6,561 bases of DNA from Hyphomonadaceae bacterium (GTDB lineage: Bacteria; Pseudomonadota; Alphaproteobacteria; Caulobacterales; Aquidulcibacteraceae): the NCBI GenBank assembly GCA_003526465.1, contig DPWD01000071.1, positions 1-6,561 on the forward strand, read 5' to 3'. The notes below the pieces were generated by a model. That model made no database searches and was not told the DNA's origin. It saw only the letters and a list, made by a program, of their open reading frames with translations. The position numbers and the translations under genes are program-made. Below are positions 1 to 5,700 of the stretch, piece by piece; position 1 is the stretch's first letter; each line of letters begins with the position of its first letter.

Positions 1-10
1 TTCATAGGCT

Positions 11-55
11 GGCGTCTCACCCCCCCCCCTGCCCCCTCCCCTCGCGGGGAGGGGG
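11..55 (-). repeat. GC-rich palindromic intergenic repeat, copy 1
   Basis: A perfect 10-bp stem is formed by 32-41 (CCCCCTCCCC) and 46-55 (GGGGAGGGGG) around the loop TCGC. A run of ten C lies just to the left at 20-29. Read on the minus strand, the stem and its G-rich tail match the element at 5488-5534 almost base for base, so the two are inverted copies of one family. No T run follows the stem, so it is not a convincing intrinsic terminator. Similar C/G-rich stem-loops are common between genes in alphaproteobacteria. The rest of 1-123 shows no gene. Confidence 0.75.
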
Positions 56-123
56 ATGCGCCTCGGCTTGCAACGTTGGTGTCGTACCAGCTGCAACGAC
101 GAGGGCAGGCTGGGAGCTAAATC

Positions 124-1029
124 ATGGAGCAAACCTGGCGTCAGGCGAAGGCCGCTTTCGCGGCCATCACGGTCCCGCCGGTCGGTTGGCTGGCGCTGTT
201 CTTTCTCGTCCCGATGGGCGTGATCTGGGCTTATTCGTTTGGCGAGAACACCGGCCCGACCACGATCGATCTCACCGGCACGTTCGCGAATTACATGCGT
301 GCGCTGGAGCCGCTGTATCTCGGCATTTTCGGCAAGAGCCTGATCATAGCAGGCGTCACTACTTTGCTGTGCCTGCTGGTCGGCTTCCCGGTAGCACTCG
401 CCATCGCTTTCGCCAGTCCGCGCACCAAGGCGTGGCTGCTGCTGCTCATCATGTTGCCGTTCTGGACCAATCTCTTGATCCGCACCTACGCCTTGATCGC
501 GGTGTTGCGCGAGAACGGCTACGTCAATTTCGGGCTGGAATGGTTCTGGAACGGGGCCAGCTGGGCGCGCACGATGGTAGGGCTGGAACCGCTCGGGGAT
601 TTCGAACCGCTGACGCTTTTGTACAATAATTTCGCGGTCGTGCTGGGGCTGGTCTACGTGCACCTGCCGTTCATGGTGCTGCCGCTTTATTCCGCGCTCG
701 ACCGCATGGATCGCTCGCTGATGGAAGCAAGCCTCGATCTTGGCGCGGGGCACATGCGCACCATTTTGCTTGTGGTGGTTCCGCTGGCCGCGCCTGGCAT
801 CGCCTCGGGCGTGCTGATCACCTTCATCCCTGCGCTCGGGGCCTATCTCACGCCGGACCTGCTCGGCGGCACCGACAGCCAGATGATCGCCAACGTCATC
901 GAGCGTCAGTTCAAGAAGGCCAATGACTGGCCGTTCGGCGCGGCGCTTTCGTTCCTGCTGATGTATCTCACCTTCTTCGCGATAGCTGCGCAGGCCTTCG
1001 TCCAGCGCAAGAGTGAGCGGAGGGGCTGA
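124..1029 (+). CDS. potH: Polyamine (putrescine) ABC transporter permease, PotH-like
   Basis: This is one of two inner-membrane permease subunits of a PotFGHI-type putrescine importer, 301 residues long. About six membrane segments can be read, near residues 18-38, 69-95, 103-127, 165-189, 214-238 and 271-293. A long loop at about 129-164 separates the third and fourth. The cytoplasmic EAA loop that docks on the ATPase starts at E201 (EASLDLGAG) and runs to about 226. The stretches LPFWTNLLIRTYA (111-123) and PDLLGGTDS (244-252) are typical of the PotB/PotH branch. The ATG at 124 has a good Shine-Dalgarno, GGGAG at 112-116, seven bases away. The stop overlaps the next start by one base (TGATG), so the permeases are probably translationally coupled. 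Assignment as PotH rather than PotB rests mainly on the PotG-like ATPase beside it; the substrate is inferred from family and neighbours. Confidence 0.9.
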   Translation: MEQTWRQAKAAFAAITVPPVGWLALFFLVPMGVIWAYSFGENTGPTTIDLTGTFANYMRALEPLYLGIFGKSLIIAGVTTLLCLLVGFPVALAIAFASPRTKAWLLLLIMLPFWTNLLIRTYALIAVLRENGYVNFGLEWFWNGASWARTMVGLEPLGDFEPLTLLYNNFAVVLGLVYVHLPFMVLPLYSALDRMDRSLMEASLDLGAGHMRTILLVVVPLAAPGIASGVLITFIPALGAYLTPDLLGGTDSQMIANVIERQFKKANDWPFGAALSFLLMYLTFFAIAAQAFVQRKSERRG

Positions 1030-1877
1030 TGGCGCGGCAAGCGAAGGAAAAACCGGGGCCGCTCGAATACAATCGCCGCTGGCCGTTGCAAGCCGCGGTC
1101 GGCGCGACCCTGTTCTTTCTCTATTTCCCGCTGATCATCCTGATGGTGTTCAGCTTCAACGACAGCCGGCGCAATATCGTCTGGCAAGGCTTCACGTTCG
1201 ATTATTACCAAAAGGCCTTCAACAATTCCTCGCTGATCGAGGCCTTCGCCAATTCGCTGACCATCGCCTTCTTCTGCACAATCATCTCGGTCGTGCTGGG
1301 CGCGCTTTCTGCGGTGATGTTGTGGCGGTTCCGGTTTCCGGGAAAGACCGCGGTGGAAGGGGCGATGGCGCTGCCGATCGTGGTGCCGGAAATCTGCATG
1401 GGCGTGGCGATGCTAGTGTTCTTCGCTCGCGTCATGCCCTGGCCCACCGGCATGCCATGGCCGCTCAATCTCGGGGCCATCATCATCGCTCACGTCTCGT
1501 TCGCGTTCCCGTTCGTGGCCACGGTGGTGCGTGCGCGGCTGGCTTCGTTCAATCGCGAATTGGAGGAAGCGGCCAAGGACCTCGGCGCCAGTGAATGGCG
1601 CACGTTCTGGGACGTGCTCGTGCCGCACATGCAGCCAGGCTTGGTCGCGGGCGCTTTGCTGGCGTTCACGCTAAGCCTCGACGATTTCGTCATCACCTTC
1701 TTCACCGCCGGCCCCGACACCATCACGTTCCCGGTGAAAGTCTATTCCATGCTGCGTTTCTCGGTGACGCCGGAAGTGAACGCGGCCTCCACGATCCTGA
1801 TCGTCGTCACTGTCGTGCTGACCGCGGTCGGTTTGCGGATGCAGGATCAGCAGGATCAGAAAGCGAAAGCGAAATGA
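1029..1877 (+). CDS. potI: Polyamine (putrescine) ABC transporter permease, PotI-like
   Basis: This is the second permease subunit, 282 residues, expected to pair with the PotH-like protein to form the membrane channel. Hydrophobic segments lie near residues 22-42, 76-98, 111-133, 147-168, 203-223 and 253-270. The EAA loop runs about 178-205 (LEEAAKDLGA, then the conserved G of PGL). SLDDFVITFF at 216-225 is a hallmark of the PotC/PotI branch. Start ATG 1029 sits behind a strong purine-rich Shine-Dalgarno, GGAGGGG at 1019-1025, which lies inside the end of the upstream gene. The C-terminus is a short charged tail rich in Q and K (MQDQQDQKAKAK). Its stop overlaps the ATPase start by four bases (ATGA, 1874-1877), the usual sign of translational coupling. 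The family call is secure; putrescine rather than spermidine is an inference. Confidence 0.9.
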   Translation: MARQAKEKPGPLEYNRRWPLQAAVGATLFFLYFPLIILMVFSFNDSRRNIVWQGFTFDYYQKAFNNSSLIEAFANSLTIAFFCTIISVVLGALSAVMLWRFRFPGKTAVEGAMALPIVVPEICMGVAMLVFFARVMPWPTGMPWPLNLGAIIIAHVSFAFPFVATVVRARLASFNRELEEAAKDLGASEWRTFWDVLVPHMQPGLVAGALLAFTLSLDDFVITFFTAGPDTITFPVKVYSMLRFSVTPEVNAASTILIVVTVVLTAVGLRMQDQQDQKAKAK

Positions 1878-3037
1878 CCGAAGCCGCCATCGCCGCAAGG
1901 CCGACCCCGCACGTGAAAGACAACGCGATCATTCGCTTCGAGAACATCACCAAGCGCTACGGCAAGGTGGTGGCGGTCGATAATGTGAATCTGGAAATCC
2001 GCGAAGGCGAGTTCTTCGCGTTGCTCGGGCCGTCTGGGTGCGGGAAAACCACGTTGCTGCGCATGCTGGCAGGCTTTGAGACGCCGACCGAGGGCCGGGT
2101 GCTGATCGACGGCAAGGATGTCGCCGCGCTGCCGCCCAACAAGCGGCCGGTCAACATGGTGTTCCAATCGTACGCCGTGTTCCCGCACATGAAGGTCGCC
2201 GACAATGTCGCCTATGGGCTGAAGATGGATGGCGTTGCCGCCGACGAAACCAAGCGTCGCGTCGAGGAAGCGCTCGAGTTGGTGAAGCTCGGGGGCTATG
2301 GCGACCGCATGCCCGATCAGCTCTCCGGCGGGCAGCGCCAGCGCGTGGCGCTCGCGCGCGCGCTGGTGAAGCGCCCGCGCGTGCTGCTGCTGGACGAGCC
2401 GCTCTCGGCGCTCGATGCGAAATTGCGCGACCAGATGCGCTCGGAACTCACCTCGCTGCAGGAAAAAGTCGGCATCACTTTCATCATGGTCACGCACGAC
2501 CAGGACGAGGCGCTCGCTATCGCTACGCGTTGCGCGGTGATGCACCGGGGCCTGCTCGCGCAAGTGGCGACGCCATCTGACCTCTACGAGTTTCCGGGCT
2601 CGCGCTTCGTCGCCGATTTCGTCGGCTCGGTGAACATGTTCGAAGGCGTGCTCGACAAGGACGAGCAGGACCACGCCATCGTGCGTGCGCCGGAACTAGC
2701 CGCGCCCGTTTATCTCGATCACGGCGTCACCGGCGCGAGGGGCGCAACGGTGTGGGTGGCGCTGCGGCCGGAAAAGATCGAAATGCACAAGCGCGCCGAA
2801 GGCTCGCAAGCCATGAAAATGGAGGACGCGCCGGCGGGAACCAACGTCGTGCCCGGAATTATCCGCGACATCGTCTATCTGGGCAGCGAGACGATTTTCG
2901 AGGTGGAACTCGAAGGCGGCCGGCGAGTGAAAACCTTCCGCTCCAATCTCACCCGCTACGATCAGGAAGATTTCACCTGGGACGAGCCGGTGTGGCTTGC
3001 CTGGCACGCCTGCTCGCCGGCGGTGCTGTTGTCGTGA
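1874..3037 (+). CDS. potG: Polyamine ABC transporter ATP-binding protein, PotG-like
   Basis: This ATPase drives polyamine import at the cytoplasmic face of the inner membrane. It has 387 residues, near the usual 375-380 of PotG/PotA. All nucleotide-binding motifs are intact: Walker A GPSGCGKTT (52-60), Q-loop Q98, signature LSGGQ (150-154), Walker B VLLLDEP (170-176) with E175, D-loop SALD (178-181) and switch H208. A TOBE-type regulatory domain follows, with GSVNMFEGVL (251-260) and VALRPEKI (295-302). The C-terminal half, ending in SPAVLLS, follows E. coli PotG better than PotA as I recall them. The reading frame is open further upstream, but ATG 1874 is chosen because it makes the ATGA overlap with potI and gives a normal N-terminus. 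The Shine-Dalgarno is weak, so translation probably relies on coupling. The order here is permease-permease-ATPase, unlike E. coli potFGHI. Confidence 0.92.
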   Translation: MTEAAIAARPTPHVKDNAIIRFENITKRYGKVVAVDNVNLEIREGEFFALLGPSGCGKTTLLRMLAGFETPTEGRVLIDGKDVAALPPNKRPVNMVFQSYAVFPHMKVADNVAYGLKMDGVAADETKRRVEEALELVKLGGYGDRMPDQLSGGQRQRVALARALVKRPRVLLLDEPLSALDAKLRDQMRSELTSLQEKVGITFIMVTHDQDEALAIATRCAVMHRGLLAQVATPSDLYEFPGSRFVADFVGSVNMFEGVLDKDEQDHAIVRAPELAAPVYLDHGVTGARGATVWVALRPEKIEMHKRAEGSQAMKMEDAPAGTNVVPGIIRDIVYLGSETIFEVELEGGRRVKTFRSNLTRYDQEDFTWDEPVWLAWHACSPAVLLS

Positions 3038-3070
3038 GGGTTGTGTGAAGCTCTTGATACGCGTTCTCTC

Positions 3071-3114
3071 ACCCATTCCCGGGGCGCCGCGAAGCGGCGA
3101 GCCCGGGAATGGGT
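3071..3114. repeat. REP-like palindrome between potG-like and puuD-like genes
   Basis: This near-perfect 44-base hairpin has 13-bp outer arms, ACCCATTCCCGGG at 3071-3083 and its exact reverse complement at 3102-3114. After a small internal loop there is an inner 6-bp stem (3085-3090 with 3094-3099) closed by a GAA triloop. It begins 33 bases after the potG stop and ends 13 bases before the proposed next start. No T run follows, so Rho-independent termination is doubtful. The pattern resembles the abundant intergenic palindromes of Bradyrhizobium and Rhodopseudomonas (arms like CATTCCGGG), recalled from general knowledge rather than searched. As RNA it could stabilise the upstream transporter message or limit read-through. 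Confidence 0.8.
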
Positions 3115-3127
3115 GTTGTGGGATTTC

Positions 3128-3904
3128 ATGCGGCTTATGAACCCCAATTCCCCCCTCCGCCCCGTTCTCGGCATCATTTGCTGCAACCGCGACATCAACG
3201 GCCAGCCGGCGCAATCGGTGATGACGCGCTACATCTTGTCGTCGCTCACCTACGCGGACGCGGCGGGCCTGCTCATTCCGGCGATGCCAGATTTGTTCAG
3301 CGCGCGCGAGGTTGCGCCGCGGCTTGACGGCATCCTGCTCACCGGCACGCCGTCGAATCTCGATCCCAAACGCTACGGTGAACTGGTGGAGGACGCGCCC
3401 GGTCCGTTCGATCCGCAGCGCGATGAAATGACCGCGCGCCTGATCGAGGCCATGCTCGAACTCAGCAAGCCGGTGTTCGGCATCTGCCGCGGCTTTCAGG
3501 AGCTCAACGTCGCCTTCGGCGGCACGCTGCGGCGCGACATGGCCGATAGTCCCGAGCTTCTCGCGCACCACGCGCCGCGCGAAGCGGATTTCACCGCCAT
3601 GTTCGACCACGTGCACCCGGTCATCCTCGAGAAGGGCGGCGTGTTGCGCCAAGCTTATGGCCGCGACCGGATCGATACGGTCAGTGTGCATTTCCAAGGC
3701 GTCGATAAATTGGGCGCTGGCCTCAAGGTAGAAGCGCTCGCGCCCGACGGCGTGGTGGAAGCGGTGTCGGCGGAAGTGAATGGCGCGCCGGTGTTGGCTG
3801 TGCAATGGCATCCCGAGTGGAAAGCGCACGAGAATCCGGAGAGCCAGGTGTTTTTCAGGTTGCTGGGGCGGGCGTTGCGCGGAGAGAAGCTGGTGAACCC
3901 ATGA
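3128..3904 (+). CDS. puuD: Gamma-glutamyl-GABA hydrolase family protein (PuuD/SpuA-like class I glutamine amidotransferase)
   Basis: This cytoplasmic peptidase C26-type hydrolase probably cleaves gamma-glutamyl-4-aminobutyrate to glutamate and GABA, as PuuD does in the gamma-glutamylated putrescine pathway. From ATG 3128 it has 258 residues (E. coli PuuD has 254). The catalytic triad is visible: nucleophile C120 in FGICRGFQE, plus H228 and E230 in QWHPEW. GILLTGTPSN (68-77) is the usual glycine-rich turn of the family. The open frame reaches back to 3041, but that extension runs through the palindrome and would add an unrelated N-terminus. ATG 3128 has a weak GGGA four bases upstream. ATG 3137 (255 residues) is equally possible by homology but has no ribosome site. 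The sequence around residues 186-193 reads SVHFQGVD, where I expect HGQ in relatives. The matching ligase PuuA/SpuB is not in the window, so the exact substrate is inferred. Confidence 0.85.
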   Translation: MRLMNPNSPLRPVLGIICCNRDINGQPAQSVMTRYILSSLTYADAAGLLIPAMPDLFSAREVAPRLDGILLTGTPSNLDPKRYGELVEDAPGPFDPQRDEMTARLIEAMLELSKPVFGICRGFQELNVAFGGTLRRDMADSPELLAHHAPREADFTAMFDHVHPVILEKGGVLRQAYGRDRIDTVSVHFQGVDKLGAGLKVEALAPDGVVEAVSAEVNGAPVLAVQWHPEWKAHENPESQVFFRLLGRALRGEKLVNP

Positions 3905-3920
3905 AAGTCTGGCGCAAACA

Positions 3921-3985
3921 GGACCGCGCGTCTTCAGACGCGCAACGGTAGCACAAGCGTCGGCGGGTCTGGAGACCCGCGGTCC
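3921..3985. repeat. Composite palindrome (two REP-like hairpins in a three-way junction)
   Basis: Two 8-bp hairpins stand in tandem. The first is 3926-3933 paired with 3936-3943 (GCGCGTCT / AGACGCGC, loop TC). The second is 3963-3970 paired with 3973-3980 (GCGGGTCT / AGACCCGC, loop GG). They are separated by 19 bases. The flanks GGACC (3921-3925) and GGTCC (3981-3985) pair with each other, directly abutting both hairpins, so the 65 bases can close into a three-way junction. The two hairpins differ by one swapped base pair (C-G at 3929/3940, G-C at 3966/3977) that keeps pairing. It fills most of the 110-base gap between the hydrolase and aminotransferase genes. No T run follows, so it is not an obvious terminator. 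It looks like a REP pair (BIME) or a small non-autonomous mobile element. Confidence 0.8.
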
Positions 3986-4014
3986 CTATTCCGCACGCCT
4001 CAAAGGATACGATC

Positions 4015-5403
4015 ATGACAGCCCGCAACTACAACATCCCCGAATTGCGCCGCCTCGATGTCGAGCACCATCTTCCCGCGCAAGCTAATTACGGCGAAAT
4101 CGCCGCGCTCGGCGGGTCGCGCATCATCACCCGCGCGGACGGCTGCACCATCTATGACGGCGACGGCAACGCCATCCTCGACGGCATGGCCGGCCTCTGG
4201 TGCGTCAATGTCGGCTACGGGCGCGAGGAATTGGTGGAAACCGCCGCCGCGCAAATGCGCGAGCTGCCATTCTACAACACCTTCTTCAAGACGGCGACGC
4301 CGCCGACCGTGATGCTGGCGGCGAAGCTCGCGGAAAAGCTCGGCGGCGATCTGCAGCACGTGTTCTTCAATTCATCAGGCTCGGAAGCCAACGACACCGT
4401 GATGCGCATGGTGCGCCATTATTGGAATGTGTCGGGCCAGCCCAAGCGCACTGTCTTCATCAGCCGCTGGAACGCCTATCACGGCTCCACCATGGCCGGC
4501 GCCAGCCTCGGCGGCATGAAGCACATGCACCCAATCGGCGGCCTGCCGATCCCTGGCGTCGAGCATGTCGCCCAGCCGTACAAGTTCAACGAAGGCTTCA
4601 ACGAAGATGAAGAAGCGTTCTCAGCCCGTTGCGCGCAGGAGATCGAAGATCGCATCGTGAAAGTCGGACCCGAAAATGTCGCGGCGTTCATCGGCGAAGT
4701 GGTGCAAGGCGCGGGCGGGGTGATCATCCCGCCCAAGGGCTATTGGAAGCGCGTCGAAGCGATCTGCCGGAAGTACAGCATTCTGCTCGTGGTCGATGAA
4801 GTGATCACCGGCTTTGGCCGCCTCGGTTCGTGGTTCGGCTTTCAGCATTTCGGCGTCACGCCCGATCTCGTACCGATGGCCAAGGGACTGTCCTCCGGTT
4901 ATGTGCCGATTTCAGCCGTGGGTGTTTCGCACAAAATCGTGGAGGTGCTGCGCGAGAAGGGCGGCGATTTCGTGCACGGTTACACCTATTCCGGCCATCC
5001 GGTGGCGGCGGCAGTGGCGCTGAAGAACCTTGAAATTATCGAGCGCGAGGGATTGGTCGAGCGCGTTAAGAGCGACATCGGGCCGTACTTGGCCGAAGCG
5101 CTGAAGAGGCTCGACGGCGACCCGCTTGTAGGAGAGGTGCGTTCCCTCGGCTTTATCGGCGCTGTCGAGATCGTGTCGAAGAAGGGCACGAACGAACGCT
5201 TCACCGGCAAGGAGGGCAAAGCCGGGCCGATCGTGCGCGATGCCTGCATCAAGAACGGCCTGATGGTGCGCGGCATCCGCGATTCCATCGTGATGTGCCC
5301 GCCGCTGACCATGAAGCACGAGGAGATCGACCGCATCATCGACATCATCGCCCGCTCGCTGCGCGAAGCAGAGCCGGCGCTGCGGGAGCTTAGGGCGGAG
5401 TGA
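4015..5403 (+). CDS. spuC: Putrescine:pyruvate aminotransferase-like class III PLP enzyme (SpuC-like)
   Basis: This cytoplasmic pyridoxal-phosphate enzyme probably moves the amino group of putrescine to pyruvate, giving 4-aminobutanal and alanine. It has 462 residues, a normal full length. Class III landmarks are present: GLWCVNVGYGREEL (60-73), cofactor phosphate loop SSGSEAND (120-127), the YHG segment (155-157), VVDEVITGFGR (259-269) with D261 facing the pyridine nitrogen, Schiff-base lysine K290 in MAKGLSSGY, and TYSGHP (324-329). The run GMAGLWCVNVGYGREELV matches P. aeruginosa SpuC closely as I recall it, so SpuC is favoured over a general omega- or beta-alanine aminotransferase. One odd spot is EVVQG (228-232) where the family normally has EP[IV]QG. 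ATG 4015 follows AAGGA (4003-4007) at seven bases. The gene lies 110 bases after the hydrolase gene with a palindrome between, so it may be co-transcribed or have its own promoter; none was recognised. Confidence 0.88.
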   Translation: MTARNYNIPELRRLDVEHHLPAQANYGEIAALGGSRIITRADGCTIYDGDGNAILDGMAGLWCVNVGYGREELVETAAAQMRELPFYNTFFKTATPPTVMLAAKLAEKLGGDLQHVFFNSSGSEANDTVMRMVRHYWNVSGQPKRTVFISRWNAYHGSTMAGASLGGMKHMHPIGGLPIPGVEHVAQPYKFNEGFNEDEEAFSARCAQEIEDRIVKVGPENVAAFIGEVVQGAGGVIIPPKGYWKRVEAICRKYSILLVVDEVITGFGRLGSWFGFQHFGVTPDLVPMAKGLSSGYVPISAVGVSHKIVEVLREKGGDFVHGYTYSGHPVAAAVALKNLEIIEREGLVERVKSDIGPYLAEALKRLDGDPLVGEVRSLGFIGAVEIVSKKGTNERFTGKEGKAGPIVRDACIKNGLMVRGIRDSIVMCPPLTMKHEEIDRIIDIIARSLREAEPALRELRAE

Positions 5404-5487
5404 GACGAGAACCCTCGCCCCCCGAGAGGCAGGGCAATCGCATTGGTGCATCGCGCAGCGGAAGCGCATCGTGGTCGTCGCGATCGC

Positions 5488-5534
5488 CCCCCTCCCCCTT
5501 GCGGGGAGGGGGTAGGGGGTGGGGGTGCGGCGCC
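5488..5534 (+). repeat. GC-rich palindromic intergenic repeat, copy 2
   Basis: A 10-bp perfect stem is formed by 5488-5497 and 5503-5512, with arms identical to those of copy 1 (CCCCCTCCCC / GGGGAGGGGG), around the loop CTTGC. To its right is a G-rich tail that continues to CGCC at 5531-5534. The minus strand of 11-41 matches this tail with only a C/T change, one missing T in the G run, and AGA in place of CGG. It lies 84 bases after the aminotransferase stop and is followed by G-rich rather than T-rich sequence. Confidence 0.75.
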
Positions 5535-5583
5535 GTGATCGGGGAGTTCGCGCTTCTGCACCTCATCCCGAGAGAGCACCGCC

Positions 5584-5637
5584 GTCACCCCCCTCCGGCT
5601 CGCATACGCTCGCCACCTCCCCCGCAAGCGGGGAGGC
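5584..5637 (-). repeat. GC-rich palindromic intergenic repeat, diverged copy 3
   Basis: The core stem is 7 bp, 5616-5622 (CCTCCCC) with 5630-5636 (GGGGAGG), around CGCAAGC. The loop is the reverse complement of the CTTGC type in copy 2, so this copy points the opposite way, like copy 1. Between the stem and its C-rich flank (5587-5596) is a segment of about 20 bases holding two direct GCTCGC hexamers (5598-5603 and 5608-5613). Copies 2 and 3 sit head to head about 50 bases apart, as in BIME-type REP pairs. Confidence 0.6.
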
Positions 5638-5690
5638 TTAAACGCGCTAGCCAACATTCGGCCACACCCGTATTGGATCACAATTCTTTC

Positions 5691-5694
5691 GGAG
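5691..5694 (+). promoter_or_regulatory. Shine-Dalgarno that supports a TTG start
   Basis: GGAG lies six bases before TTG 5701. No in-frame ATG occurs before 5776, which lacks a comparable site and would remove 25 residues. This site is the main reason for choosing the rarer TTG as the start of the penicillin-binding protein. Confidence 0.6.
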
Positions 5695-5700
5695 ATTCAC

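Larger units (their letters stand above)
5404..5700. other. Noncoding gap between the spuC-like and PBP1A genes
   Basis: About 297 bases without a credible gene. It holds two oppositely oriented copies of a C/G-rich palindromic repeat (5488-5534 and 5584-5637). The last 60 bases are less GC-rich and probably carry the promoter and leader of the penicillin-binding protein gene. I could not recognise clear -35 and -10 boxes. No T-rich tail follows either hairpin, so the transcription stop for the polyamine cluster is not evident. Confidence 0.6.

Noticed and set aside
32..55. Rho-independent terminator of an upstream gene
   Set aside because: The stem is strong but neither side has a T run, and inverted copies of the same element occur elsewhere in the window.
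70..98. Direct GCAACG hexamers at 70-75 and 93-98 as a possible operator upstream of the potH-like gene
   Set aside because: Six-base matches at this spacing are expected by chance, and no regulator site is recognised.
1595..1873. Upstream extension of the ATPase frame by 93 codons
   Set aside because: It lies inside the potI-like gene and would add a low-complexity N-terminus; ATG 1874 gives the expected length and an ATGA overlap.
3041..3127. Upstream extension of the hydrolase to ATG 3041
   Set aside because: It translates the palindromic repeat and adds 29 residues absent from PuuD-type proteins.
2696..3829. Long open frame on the minus strand (377 codons) spanning the end of potG-like and most of the hydrolase gene
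   Set aside because: It is antisense to two genes with intact catalytic motifs, crosses their intergenic palindrome and shows no family features; such frames are common in high-GC DNA.
3901..3951. A 16-codon mini-ORF (MKVWRKQDRASSDAQR) overlapping the hydrolase stop
   Set aside because: Much of it is translation of the first hairpin of the composite repeat and no ribosome site is evident; probably fortuitous.
5488..5512. Terminator for the polyamine cluster
   Set aside because: G-rich sequence, not U-rich, follows the stem; it fits a dispersed repeat better.
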